Shown piece after piece: positions 29,214 through 39,150 of a DNA stretch of 64,000 nucleotides. The translations under genes and the position numbers were made by a program. This stretch comes from Rhizobium jaguaris. Lineage in GTDB: Bacteria; Pseudomonadota; Alphaproteobacteria; Rhizobiales; Rhizobiaceae. Numbering within the stretch: the stretch's first letter is position 1; every line of letters begins with the position of its first letter. Location: NCBI RefSeq assembly GCF_003627755.1, contig NZ_CP032696.1, positions 310,001 through 374,000 of the forward strand, given 5' to 3'. The notes beneath the pieces were generated by a model. It was not told the DNA's origin and made no database searches. It saw only the letters and a list, made by a program, of their open reading frames with translations.

Positions 29214-30052
29214 ATGCATAACGTCATAGTGAACGGCGCGGCAATTCCGGTAATCGGGCTTGGAACCTATACCCTTAAGGGCGAAGTGTGCTCGGAGTTA
29301 ATCGCGCATGCACTTTCGCTCGGCTACCGCCATGTCGACACCGCATCAATCTACGACAACGAGGGCGCGGTGGGCGAGGGACTGCGATTTTCCGGCGTAC
29401 CGCGCGACGAGGTCTTTGTTATAACCAAAGTCTGGTATAGCGATATCGCACCGGGAGATCTGGAACGATCAGCAGAGGAGAGCCTGAGGCGACTTGGCCT
29501 AAACGCTGTCGACCTGCTACTGATCCACTGGCCTCACCCGGAAATTCCGCTGGCCGGATCCATTAAGGCGCTGAACGCCGTTCGCGATTCCGGCATGGCG
29601 CAGTACATCGGTGGGTCGAACTTCCCAACCGGGCTGCTTTCGGACGCGGCGTGCCTGTCGAATGCTCCGCTGGTGGCCAACCAGGTCGAATATTATCCTT
29701 ATCTCGATCAGACCAGGGTTCATGCCGCCTGCCGCGCGGCCGGCATGGCGATGGTCGCCTACAGCCCACTCGGCCGAGGCGGAACGCTGCTCGAGGAGGC
29801 GGTAATCAGGGAAGCCGCCAAGTTGCACCTCAAGAGCCCGGTGCAGATCGTGCTTAGATGGCACGTGCAGCAGGCGGGCGTGGTCGCCATTCCGCGCACC
29901 GAGCGCAAGGAGAGGCTGGCGGAAAACATCGACGTATTCGTTTTGATCTTTCCGGTGAGGAGATGGCCGCTATCTCGCGGCTCCGGTCGCGCAATCTGCG
30001 CTTCTACGTTAACGAAGGTTACCACTCGCCAAAATGGGATATGCCTGCCTAG
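29214..30052 (+). pseudogene. Aldo/keto reductase, C-terminal 1-bp frameshift
   Basis: NADPH-dependent carbonyl reductase of the 2,5-diketogluconate reductase type. Starts MHNVIVNGAAIPVIGLGTYT; active-site residues visible in HVDTASIYDNE (Asp, Tyr), FVITKVWY (Lys) and LLIHWPHP (His). After ENIDVF (about 29940) one A appears missing: the normal end FDLSGEEMAAISRL and NLRFYVNEGYHSPKWDMPA is in the next frame to TAG 30050-30052, while the frame as read runs on to 30176. ATG 29214 directly follows the IS630 end, whose AGGAG serves as the only ribosome-binding site; the native 5' region is lost. Either a decayed gene or a read error. Confidence 0.82.
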
Positions 30053-31165
30053 TATCTTCTTCGCGGGCATACCCGATGGACAAACTGGCGTTGCCCGCGA
30101 CGCGATAACGGTGCCACTGACTATTCGCGCTATCCATTGCACTAATGGACCCGGCATTAGGATGCCGGGCGGGTGATGGTGCCTTCTCAAGGCGGCGGGA
30201 TTATGCCCCTAAGTAATACAAATTCTCCTCACCGCCATGCGCGCGATAGCGCGGAGTCGAGAGCAGCAGGAAAAATTTTTCTCCACCGCCTGTGCTGACC
30301 TCGCCATGGTTGGCAGGTCAGCTGCCTTAGAAATTTGGTCGCAGTTAGATGCCGATGACGGATTAAGAAACACTGTCCCGGCAAGTTCGGGGCTGAGTCC
30401 CAAATTTGGAAATCGCTCTGCATTTTGCAATGGAATTCGTGTCCGCGACTCCGAAACTCGACACGTTTGGCCTAGGCCGTAGTGCTAAAATAACGGATTA
30501 GGATTGAACTAATCCGATGATGCGGAGAAGTGTGCATTTGAGGAGCTCTCCTTACGGGATGTTGGGGAACCAAGCACTGATGAGCAGCCTGACTGATGCC
30601 CAACGCTCCGGCGGGACTAGCCCGCTGCGCCGCCGCATAATCGACGTGACGCGTCGCAACCGTATCACGCGCAGTCAAAGTGAAGGTTCCGCCCGCAGCA
30701 CAGTTATTCATCCATGGCTACAGTAGCCGTTTTCTTCAACTTAGGCCCTATCTTGAGCACATCCGCCTTGGTCGTCGTGAGTCCTATAGACCTTCCGTGC
30801 CCGTTCTCTCGGTTTTTAGAGAGGGAGAAGATCCATTGCGCCGTTGTGGGCGACATTGCTGCATCAGCTCATCGAGTAGCTAACGCCGTCGCTAAACCGT
30901 CTCTTTGGCGATCACTCCGGCAGGCGGTAACAACTGGCGGTTACGGAGCTGTCGCCGGTCGTTGGCAAAAAGGTCGCAACAGAACCTTCAAATAACTTTA
31001 CAGAATCTTTGCTACCCAAATCACAAACAATGGGTAAGTTCACTGGAAGTCTGATGGTTAGACACGGTTGAGAAAGCTGATGCGACGCAAAAATGCTGTC
31101 CGCAGCGGAATCAGCCCCGGCCTGAGAGCCAGTCCAGCTCTCATCCAATAGTGGAGTGCTCTGTA
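30053..31165. other. About 1.1 kb without recognisable gene
   Basis: Several short open frames on both strands (for example 30237-30482, 30714-30995) but none with a recognisable family. The last 150 bp before the ThDP enzyme gene are more AT-rich and probably contain its promoter. No nod box recognised. Confidence 0.35.
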
Positions 31166-32758
31166 ATGAGAACCTTTGGAACTTACATTGTTGAGTTGCT
31201 GGTCGCCAACGGAGTCGAGCTCGTTTTCGGCATTCCCGGAGCACATACGATCGAGCTTTACCGCGGCCTGCAAAACACAGGTTTGCGGCACGTTACGTCC
31301 CGCCATGAGCAGGGCGCCGGTTTCATGGCCGACGGATACGCCCGGGTCAGCGGCAAGCCTGGGGTCTGCTTCGTCATCAGCGGCCCGGGAGTGACCAACA
31401 TCGCGACTGCGATGGGGCAGGCCTATTGCGACTCGATCCCACTGCTAGTGATCTCCGCGGTAAATCCACTCGGCGCGATGGGCTCAGGTGCCGGCTATCT
31501 TCACGAACTTCCGGATCAGCGCCAGCTGATGCGGCAGGTCAGTGCCTTCAGTCACACGGTTCTGACGATGGATGAGTTCGAACTGGCTCTTGCGAGAGCC
31601 TTCGCGATTTTTGGTTCTGCCCGGCCGCGTCCAGTTCACATAGAGATTCCCACGACCTTGCTGCGATGCGACAGCACGTCCTTGGGAGGTGCGCGCCGCT
31701 TTGACCCGCCGGCCCGCCCGGGCATCGGAAAGGAAATAGCGGCTGCAGCGGCAGAACTGCTCGAAAACGCCGGTCGGCCGGTGATAGTGGCTGGTGGAGG
31801 AGCCAGGCGCGCAAGTGTTTCCATCAGGAGTCTAGCCGAAGCCTTACACGCGCCGGTATTGATGACCGTGAACGGTCGCGGAATCTTGTCGTACGCGCAC
31901 GAGCTAGCTGTTCCCATTATTCCTGCCAGCTCGCCCGCCTTCGAACTGCTGAGCAAATCCGACGTAGTTCTAGCGATCGGTACCGAAATGGGGCCGACCG
32001 ATTTCGGGGACAAGCTCTTCGATCTCACCAGCTTCTCTGGCAAGCTCGTCCGAATAGATATCGACCCTGAACAGGCGGTGCGTGGCATGCCCCCGGATCT
32101 GGCGATCGTGGCCGATGCGGCCGAAGCCGTCGAACAAATCAGTGCACTGATCGCGTGTTGCGGTGCAGGAGGCAGGGGGAAGGGACGCGCGGCCGCCGCA
32201 CGGGCAGCGGTGGCGGCGTTAGCCACGCCCATGGAGCAGGCGGGCCTGTATTTACTATCGGCGTTACGCGACAGCGCGCCAAGTACGATCATCGTCGGCG
32301 ATTCCACCCAACCAGTCTATGCCGGCTGCATGGCATTCGGTGCGGACGCGCCCGGCACCTTCTTCTGTTCGGCGACCGGCTACGGGACGCTTGGATATGC
32401 GCTGCCCGCCGCGATAGGCGCTAAAATCGCAGCTCCGGACCGCTCCGTGGTTTGTGTCATCGGAGACGGTGGACTTCAATTCACTCTCGCGGAAATGGCA
32501 ACCGCGACCGAAATTGGCTGTCCAGTCATCATGATCGTCTGGAACAACAACGGCTATGGCCAGATCAAGACACATATGGAGAATGCTGGGATCAAGCCGG
32601 TCGGTGTTGACATCTTTACACCTGATTTCCGGAAGCTCGCGCAGGCCTTTGACTGGCACGCTGAGATACTGGTGGGGCTCGAAAACCTTGGTGCCTGTCT
32701 GGCCGCGGTCAGGGGGTGCAGCAAGCCCTCTCTGATCGAGATTGTAGAGACCTCCTAA
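31166..32758 (+). CDS. ThDP-dependent 2-oxo acid decarboxylase (AruI / acetolactate-synthase-like)
   Basis: 530 residues with the three-domain architecture of acetolactate synthase relatives: PYR domain with the catalytic Glu48 in SRHEQGAGFMADGYAR, a central FAD/NAD-like domain (PVIVAGGGARRA), and the PP domain with GDG (433-435) and NNN (460-462) of the ThDP motif. The opening FGIPGAHTIELYRGL and LHELPDQRQLM closely recall 5-guanidino-2-oxopentanoate decarboxylase (AruI of the arginine transaminase pathway) from memory, so decarboxylation of a transaminated basic amino acid is the best guess. ATG 31166 is 9 nt after GTGGAG; a GTG at 31151 is possible. Followed by an IS701 remnant. Confidence 0.85.
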   Translation: MRTFGTYIVELLVANGVELVFGIPGAHTIELYRGLQNTGLRHVTSRHEQGAGFMADGYARVSGKPGVCFVISGPGVTNIATAMGQAYCDSIPLLVISAVNPLGAMGSGAGYLHELPDQRQLMRQVSAFSHTVLTMDEFELALARAFAIFGSARPRPVHIEIPTTLLRCDSTSLGGARRFDPPARPGIGKEIAAAAAELLENAGRPVIVAGGGARRASVSIRSLAEALHAPVLMTVNGRGILSYAHELAVPIIPASSPAFELLSKSDVVLAIGTEMGPTDFGDKLFDLTSFSGKLVRIDIDPEQAVRGMPPDLAIVADAAEAVEQISALIACCGAGGRGKGRAAAARAAVAALATPMEQAGLYLLSALRDSAPSTIIVGDSTQPVYAGCMAFGADAPGTFFCSATGYGTLGYALPAAIGAKIAAPDRSVVCVIGDGGLQFTLAEMATATEIGCPVIMIVWNNNGYGQIKTHMENAGIKPVGVDIFTPDFRKLAQAFDWHAEILVGLENLGACLAAVRGCSKPSLIEIVETS

Positions 32759-32848
32759 TCTAGTCTCACTGAGTCACAAAAATGGGAGATTCGCGCGTTG
32801 CGATGATGTGTTAGCGTAGCGATTCGTGGTCAGCAGGAGCGAGCTGAG

Positions 32849-33602
32849 ATGAATGGCCTGAGCAGAGGAAGTGAATCAGACTTTGCAGCTTATGTCGAGG
32901 GGCTTGTCGATGTGATCGGCCATGCCGATCGAGCCGAGCCGCTGAAAGATTACTGCCTCGGCCTCATGCTACCGGTGGAGCGCAAGAGTGTCGAGCCTTT
33001 GGCGGCGGTAACGGCGCCGGCGCGAGTATCGTCCAAACATCAGTCGTTATTGCATTTCGTCGGCCAAGCGCCGTGGTCGGATGAGGCGCTCCTGCGGCGG
33101 GTTGGCGATTTGGTGCTGGCGCTGATCGAGCGACATGGGTCGATTGAAGCGTGGATCGTCGACGACACCGGATTTCCCAAGAAGGGCAAGCATTCGGTCG
33201 GGGTTGCGCGGCAATATTGCGGTCAGCTCGGCAAGCAGGACAACTGCCAGGTCGCGGTCAGCCTTTCGGTCGCCAACGTCGCAGCGAGTTTGCCAATTGC
33301 CTACCGGCTGTATCTGCCCGAGATTTGGGCCGGCGATGCCGAGCGGCGGCGCAAGGCGAAGATCCCTGACAGCGTCGCATTCCAGACCAAGACGGCAACC
33401 CGGGGAGGGCCCGTTGCCACCCAAACCTTGGCGCGGAAAGGATCGCACTCGATCAGATCCGCGCCGCCCAAGCGGCCGGAGTTACATCCGGCGTGGCGTT
33501 GGCCGACGCCGGCTATGGCGCCGACGGCGCATTCCGCGCTGGCCTGTCGGCGCTCGGACTCGACTACGTCGTGGGCGTGCAGCCGACACTCAGTGTCTGG
33601 CG
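32849..33602 (+). pseudogene. IS701-family transposase, rearranged and truncated
   Basis: From ATG 32849 the protein reads MNGLSRGSESDFAAYVEGL and IVDDTGFPKKGKHSVGVARQ (catalytic Asp region), NCQVAVSLSVAN and WAGDAERRRKAKIP, typical of IS701. After VAFQTK (about 33400) the order is disturbed: a GPLPPKPWRGK-type piece (other frame), which normally lies after the VQPTLSVW motif, precedes ALADAGYGADGAF and LDYVVGVQPTLSVW. The gene stops at about 33602, where a group II intron fragment begins. Confidence 0.82.
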
Positions 33603-33604
33603 AA

Positions 33605-34029
33605 ATGATGGAGGCTTCAAGATTGTCCGTCTGACGATCAAGAAGCGCATGCGCACGACGCTGACGGCAATACGGGAAACGCTGATGCGACGACGCCATG
33701 AACCAATGGCAAAGGTAGGTCGGTGGTTACGGCAAGTGCTACAGGGGTATCTTAACTACCATGCGGTGCCTGACAATCTGCGACGATTGGGAGGGTTCCG
33801 CTGGGAAGTTGGTCGAGCTTGGCGACACGCCTTGATGCGCCGAACCCAGCGACACCGCTTGCTTTGGGATCGTTTCCAAAGGCTCGTCCGCAAATACCTG
33901 CCACCGTGCCGGCTGATGCATCCGCATCCTGATGCTCGGCTTACCGTCACTACAGCCGATAGGAGCCGTATGCGGTAGTACCGCACGTACGGAACTGACC
34001 GGGGGGCGATGGGTAACCATCGTCCCTAC
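33605..34029 (+). mobile_element. Group II intron, 3' fragment (maturase C-terminus plus domains V-VI)
   Basis: The frame from about 33605 to stop 33976-33978 gives IKKRMRTTLTAIRETLMRRR, RWLRQVLQGYLNYHAVPDN, RTQRHRLLWDRFQRL and LMHPHPDARLTVT, the maturase/DNA-binding C-terminus of intron-encoded reverse transcriptases. It is followed by the structured 3' end. The reverse transcriptase domain and the 5' intron are missing, replaced by the IS701 remnant, so this intron cannot splice alone. Confidence 0.85.
33962..34029 (+). ncRNA. Group II intron domains V and VI
   Basis: Domain V: GAGCCGTATGCGG-TAGTA-CCGCACGTACGGAACT folds into the conserved hairpin with the catalytic GAGC start. Domain VI: a stem of GGGGCGATGG / CCATCGTCCC type (34000-34025) ending in CCCTAC, the intron 3' end, with exon CGGGACC next. 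Position directly after the maturase stop is as in bacterial introns. A 19-nt copy of this 3' junction is at 8380-8398 (minus strand). Confidence 0.75.
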
Positions 34030-34097
34030 CGGGACCACTGAACCGGCCATAATATGGAATCCATCCCCGAAGGAGTGGATTGAGCTGTTTGGCTATT

Positions 34098-34469
34098 TCA
34101 GCTAGCGTCCCGGGCGTCTGCCGCGGGATGTTCAAGCTTTTGATCATGGCCGCCAGCTTCGCCGAGGAACGCCCGCAGAGCCCGGCTGACCATCTCGCTG
34201 ATCGTCGTTCCTTCCGCCGCTGCCCGCGCCCGGACGGCATCGACCAGGTTCGGCGGAAGCTTGAACGTCACTGCTGCGGCTGGCTCGACAACCGGCACGG
34301 GGCGACCGATCAACTGCGCCTCCTCGAGGTAACGATAGGCCTGACGTCGGGACATTGCGAATTCGCGCGACAACGACAAGGCACCCTCCGTCACACTCAG
34401 CCCGCGCGCGAGTAACCCATGGGCCGTATTGAGACGTTCCGCTTTTTGCGCATCGGTCGATCGCGACAT
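34098..34469 (-). CDS. Small DNA-binding protein (HTH plus ribbon-helix-helix-like)
   Basis: 123 residues. The N-terminal half (LNTAHGLLARGLSVTEGALS, then EFAMSRRQAYRYLEEA) looks like a helix-turn-helix; the C-terminal half (VTFKLPPNLVDAVRARAAAE and TTISEMVSRALRAFL) is a ribbon-helix-helix/CopG-type fold. Such proteins are common beside group II introns and IS elements, and may be a regulator of a lost neighbour. The upstream sequence contains no strong ribosome-binding site. The intron 3' end lies about 70 bp downstream of its stop. Confidence 0.65.
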   Translation of the reverse strand: MSRSTDAQKAERLNTAHGLLARGLSVTEGALSLSREFAMSRRQAYRYLEEAQLIGRPVPVVEPAAAVTFKLPPNLVDAVRARAAAEGTTISEMVSRALRAFLGEAGGHDQKLEHPAADARDAS

Positions 34470-34679
34470 GTGACATATACATATTACTTTTTGAGACGAA
34501 GATCAAGCACAGAACGAGAACGATCGAGTGGAATCGTCCGCTCGAACGTAAAATTACCTTTTGCGATCAGGGGGTGACAACGCCCCCTTGCGGAGTACCG
34601 CGTGTTCGCTCGACGACTTCTCCGTCCTTGGGCGACCAACTTCGCTGATGCGTCGCAACCCCGAGCACAGCAGGTTCTC

Positions 34680-35270
34680 AAGGAAAAAGACAAAGAGGCC
34701 GCCAGCATCTCTTACATGTGGGGCTACCGTAGCGGCGAGGACAGCCAGCAACCGATTGTGCTGTTCGATTATCAGCCCGGCCGCGGGCAGGAACACCCGC
34801 AGGCCTTCCTTGGCGACTACCGTGGCATCCTGATGAGCGATGGCTATCAGGCCTGGCGCACGTTGAAAGGCGCCACGCATGTCGGGTGCACGGCCCATGC
34901 CAGACGGAAGTTTGTCGATGCTCTCAAAGCGCGCAAGACACCCGGTGGGCCGCCGGCACAGGCCATCAAGTTCTTCGACCAGCTCTACCGGATCGAAAGG
35001 CAGGTGCGGCTCGAAAAACCCGACGACGGCGAAACGCGAGATCATTATATACGCCGCTTTCGCCAGAAACACACCATCGCGGTCCTTTCCGCCTTCAAGG
35101 AATGGCTCGACAAAATCGCGCCGAAGGTCGTGCCCGACACCAAACTTGGCGATGCCGTCTCCTAGTGCTCAATCAATAGGACTACCTGACCCGCTACACC
35201 GACGACGGCAGCATGCCGATCGACAACAATTTGCTGGAGCGTGACATCAGAGTTTTTGCCGGACCTGAGT
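34680..35270 (+). pseudogene. IS66-family transposase TnpC, internal fragment
   Basis: Reads ASISYMWGYRSGEDSQQPIV, DYQPGRGQEHPQAFLGDYRG, ILMSDGYQAWRTLKGATHVG and CTAHARRKFVDALKA, the catalytic core of IS66 TnpC. A TAG at 35163-35165 ends the frame; related sequence (DYLTRYTDDGSMPIDNNLLE) continues in another frame to about 35270, then stops at the recombinase gene. Both ends of the IS66 element are absent here. Confidence 0.85.
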
Positions 35271-35287
35271 CATTGCGCACTCCTTCT

Positions 35288-37047
35288 CTAAGTATCTGTA
35301 AACATTGGAAGCGTCTCCGCGTCAGCAATGCGACACGGACGGCCCTTTCGGGCTATCGCGGCTTGAACCGTCGGCGAAATCAGGTCGCTGGCCCTGATTT
35401 GATACGGCGCACCGCGAACCACCTGTTCGGCGGACAACACCTTCATCTTAATCAGATGGCGTATCCGATGATTGGTCACGCCTAATGCCGCCGCAGCCTC
35501 GGTGATGGTCAGCCATTCGCCGTCTTTGTCGGCTGATTTGTACGCGTGGATCGCACGTACCCGCCTTACCGAAGCGACCCGGTGCGCGGTCCAGGTTTTT
35601 CCTTGCCCCGTGGGCATGCCCATTCGATTGAGCGACGCGGCGATATGTTCATCGGACCAGCGACCAGCCATGCTGCGCATCACCGCAAGGGCATCCTCCG
35701 TGGTGGCACAACCGTGTTCACCAGTCCGAGGCTTGCGGACCTTGAGCTCCGAATGCTGACCGCCTTTCCAATGGATCGTCAAAACCACGTCACGCACCGC
35801 ATCGTCGACATCAACGACAATGTCGGCAATCAAAGTACGAAGCAATTGCTGGCGCACCCGCATGGTCACATCGGGCGATTCCCAGGCCGTGTGTAGATTA
35901 TCGGTAAGGTTTGCAAAGGTGCCCGGGTCAACCTCGATGGTTGAAGGACTTTCGGTAGGCTTGCGCACTTCCAGATCGCGCACGCGGCGTAGCGCGGTTT
36001 CCCAATTCTTCTCAAGCCGCGCGGCAATGAGACGGTTATCGGGATCGCATGCCGCATAGCGACGTTCAGCCAGGCTGGCCTCGTAGCGAGCCTGGTCGTG
36101 AAGGTGGCGCTGGTCTTCTTGCCGCTCCCGGTGCATCCGCTCTGCTTCAAAGGTCGCTTCGATCGCTAACGGTTCTACCGCGCGCAACAACTCGCGCGCA
36201 ACCGCCGCATCGACCTTCGGGCCGCCGAACGTCATGCAACGGGGCAAGCCCATCATCAAATTCTGTTTGTAGCAGCGATAGACAGGACTTTGTGGATTGC
36301 CCCTATAGGCAACACTCAGTCGCCGCCCACACCGTCCGCAGGTTAGGAGACCCGATAATAGCGCTTTGCCGCCGCGGCCCGATTTAGTCCCGCCCGAGCG
36401 GCCATAATTATTGAGCGCCAGTTGCTGTTGGTTGCGCTCGTACTCGTCCCAGCTGATATAACCCTCGTGGTGGTCCCTTATCATCACCTCCCAGGTTCCA
36501 GCCGGCTTGCCGTGCCCGTAACTGCGGCGTGCTCGTCCATCAACGATGGCAGTGCGCTTCTCGCTCTTTCCATAGACGTAGACGCCGGCGTAGAAAGGGT
36601 TTTTGAGGATGCCGATCACATTGCGATAACGGACTGGCTTCCAGACGAAGTTGGTCATGCGACCTTCATCCGACGGTCGTGGAAAGTGGATCTGATCTTT
36701 CGTCATCGACAATAGCACCTGACGGGCGCTTCCGAGCTCATGGAAGCGGACGAAGATGGATCGGATCACATCTTGCAGACGCAGATCGGGATCAAGTCCA
36801 AGCCCCGCCTCCCGATGCCAAATGTAGCCGAACGGAACGGAAAGGCGTAATTCGCCACGCCGCGCTTTCGATCTGGCGGCATCAAGCATGCGGGCTCTCA
36901 GCACGCCCAATTCGAACTCGCTGATAGATCGTACTGCCGTCGCTGGCTTTCCAGATTGGTCATGACCTGCGACTGTGTGGATTGCCGCACGTAGACGACA
37001 GCCTTGCGCGCGAGTAGCGCTGCCGGCATCAAATCAGTGCTGGTCAT
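35288..37047 (-). pseudogene. Large serine recombinase with most of the catalytic domain deleted
   Basis: ATG 37047 opens MTSTDLMPAALLARKAVVYV followed by RQSTQSQVMTNLESQRRQYDL, the resolvase N-terminus with the nucleophile Ser. Right after YDL the sequence jumps, out of frame, to ISEFELGVLRARMLDAARSK, so roughly 100 residues (the E/D-helix part of the catalytic domain) are deleted. The remainder to 35288 is intact: Recombinase domain, zinc ribbon (LTCGRCGRRLSVAYRG...YRCYKQ), coiled coil and a C-terminal MerR-like helix-turn-helix (LTITEAAAALGVTNHRI). Two small genes precede it, as in module 1 at 13506-15674. Inactive as a recombinase. Confidence 0.88.
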
Positions 37048-37243
37048 CGTTGAACTCCTCGACGACCAGACCGGCCGCCTGCATCAGCAGGCAGGCCAGA
37101 GTTAATATCGCCGTCTTGCGATCCTTGTCGCTCAGTCCGTCGAGCGTCCGGGCTTTGAATATCAGGTCGAGTTGCCGGCCCGACGCCGGCGCGAGCGTAT
37201 TGCGGGATCTTATCATGGTCCTCCTGAGTGATTCTACGTCCAC
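37034..37243 (-). CDS. Small protein of serine-recombinase module 2
   Basis: 69 residues, MDVESLRRTMIRSRNTLAPA ... LACLLMQAAGLVVEEFNDDQ. Its end overlaps the recombinase start (37045-37047), so translation is coupled. Equivalent in place and size to the small gene at 13776 in module 1; the shared pattern is a basic N-terminus followed by LTLACLLMQ / VARKLAPLLMR. Function unknown, probably recombinase accessory. Confidence 0.55.
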   Translation of the reverse strand: MDVESLRRTMIRSRNTLAPASGRQLDLIFKARTLDGLSDKDRKTAILTLACLLMQAAGLVVEEFNDDQH

Positions 37244-37619
37244 TTCGGAAGTGTGCAGGCTTGTCGCCGCCGGTGACCAGCCTGTTCAGTTCGATCAGCG
37301 CCGCAAGTTCGACGCGTGGCGTTCCCATGATCATGCCGCTGCACACCGCAGGATCAATCATCCATCCCGAAATCGAGACCACGACACCTGTCGGCCCCAA
37401 GACCTTTAGAAACCGTCCTGTCGCTCGTTCTTCGGCACGGCGAATGGAGACCCTCTGGCCGAAATACGGATGCCAGCGATAATGAACCTCGACTTCATCG
37501 CCGACATCGGCAGAATGAACGGGGCATTGCAACTGGAAGAAAGAGTTCTTATGACCATTATCAAGGGTGGAGGCACACTTTAAAGCACCGCTCGCTAAGC
37601 AGGCAGCGTACAGCGTCAC
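37044..37619 (-). CDS. DUF5372-like protein of serine-recombinase module 2
   Basis: 191 residues as read. The clear part is DEVEVHYRWHPYFGQRVSIR, then GRFLKVLGPTGVVVSISGWM and MGTPRVELAALIELNRLV; this corresponds to the beta-rich protein upstream of recombinase module 1. The last 65 residues overlap the small gene at 37034-37243 in another frame and are probably only partly real. Function unknown. Confidence 0.5.
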   Translation of the reverse strand: MTLYAACLASGALKCASTLDNGHKNSFFQLQCPVHSADVGDEVEVHYRWHPYFGQRVSIRRAEERATGRFLKVLGPTGVVVSISGWMIDPAVCSGMIMGTPRVELAALIELNRLVTGGDKPAHFRSGRRITQEDHDKIPQYARAGVGPATRPDIQSPDARRTERQGSQDGDINSGLPADAGGRSGRRGVQR

Positions 37620-37831
37620 GTCACGATCGGGATGGGTCAGAGCGCCGGAAATACTCGGCGGTTGCTCAAACTCTTGTCCTGGGGTTGGCTACCCAATGGT
37701 GACGATGCGTCGGAAGGCTGCCTCGATCTGGCTGCGGACATAGGAATAACCTGTCCAAACTTTTTTCCCGAGGATTCCTTCTCCGCTCCCAACGCCCTAA
37801 CCATTCCCGATTGTTGATGTCAGGTAGCATT

Positions 37832-38909
37832 TCAAATCGTAAGGGAGACTGTTGCGTCTTCAGATCTACGAGCAACATCCCGGAGAAATCCAACGAGTTC
37901 ACGCGCAATTGCAGTGATCGCCACGGTAGTCTTTTTGCCTGACCCGATCAGCTTTCGATAGCTAGCGGTCAACCGCACCTGAGCTTTCCATGCAATGTCT
38001 TTGATGGCCTGCGAAACGTCGGGGCGACGTTTATGCATCCAGTTTCCAACCTTGGCATGTCCGCGATAAGACCAAGCGGCTTCGAAGAGCAAGGCGCGTA
38101 GGGCAGAATTGCCCGTCTTGGTTATTCCTCGTGGCCGGACGGATCCACCGCTCGAGTGTTCCCCTGGCACCAAGCCGAGGTATGCCATGAGCTTCCGCGG
38201 GCTGTCGAAACGCGAGAATATACCGACTTCGGCTACTAACGTCGCGGCAATGACCAAACCCACACCCTTGAACGCCTGCAGATTAACTACAGTTCGCGCC
38301 AGGAACCAAGTTTGCGAAAGGAGTGCGATCTGTTCCTCCAACTCCTTCTTGCGGGCCTCGGCCTGTTCCAGCCGATTTAGATAACTTTGAAATGCGATTT
38401 GCTGCGCTTGGTGTTGGAAATGTCGATTGCGTAGCCATGTCCTATGCCTTGAAGTCCAGCACTTCGACGAATATCGCAGGTCATGCTTCAACAAAAAGAG
38501 TTGTATCAATGTGCGTGCTTTCCGCGCATCGTGAGAAGCAACAGATCGAGCCCGCACCAGGTCCCGCATCGCCTCATGCACTTCGTCAGGTACCCAAACG
38601 AAGGTCAGTTCGCCAGCACGCAACAGTCGTGCGAGCAACATAGCATCGCGAGTATCGTTCTTTTGCCGATTGCCTGGCCGAACAGGGGTATGGCTTGGCG
38701 CAACAACCCTGCAGTCAAACCCGAGTGCTTCAATCTGTCGAAATACGTTGTATCCACACGGGCCAGCTTACAAGTTTAGAAATCGCGTCCGGTTCGTTAG
38801 GAATTGTGCCGATGAGACGAACCTCACCCAATCTCCCGGCGTCGGCAACGGCGACGGAGATCGCCTCCTTGTGGACGTCCAACCCAATATATGCATCGTA
38901 ATCAGGCAT
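37832..38909 (-). pseudogene. IS110-family transposase with internal deletion
   Basis: ATG 38909 gives MPDYDAYIGLDVHKEAISVA to DAISKLV (N-terminal catalytic domain); about 20-25 residues are then missing and the frame changes to AGPCGYNVFRQIEALGFDCR, NRQKNDTRDAMLLARLL and on to the C-terminal domain (LQAFKGVGLVIAATLVAEVG, GEHSSGGSVRPRGITKTGN). The normal C-terminus is at 37832. The N-terminal deletion removes part of the DEDD site. Different subgroup from the other three IS110 transposases in the window. Confidence 0.82.
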
Positions 38910-38944
38910 GATGAAAGCTCCTTCTCCCGGCCGAAATGGCCGCC

Positions 38945-39150
38945 GGCTACGCTGCGCTCTGAGCGCCACTTCGCAAGGAGAAATGGTCATAGCATCTGGC
39001 TCTTTAGCGATACAGTCCAGGGGGCCAAAGCCAGTGCCGTCATCTACAGCTTGATGCTGACCTGCCGGGCATGTGGCGTCGAGCCATTCGCATGGTTGAA
39101 GCACGTCCTCACCGAACTGCCGCAGCGCCCCGAGCTGTGTCCCGTAGAAC
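38945..39150 (+). pseudogene. IS66-family transposase TnpC, C-terminal fragment
   Basis: Reads WLFSDTVQGAKASAVIYSLM then CRACGVEPFAWLKHVLTELP, the C-terminal end of IS66-type transposases (WLFSDTxxGAKAS...YSL...NGVEPYAWLR). Short relic next to the IS110 remnant, probably from another IS66 copy or the far end of the one at 34680. Confidence 0.7.

Noticed and set aside
30714..30995. 93-residue open frame upstream of the ThDP enzyme as a regulator remnant
   Set aside because: No recognisable motif, no ribosome-binding site; likely chance.
16850..31165. Searched intergenic regions for nod boxes and sigma-54/NifA sites
   Set aside because: No sequence resembled the consensus well enough to report.
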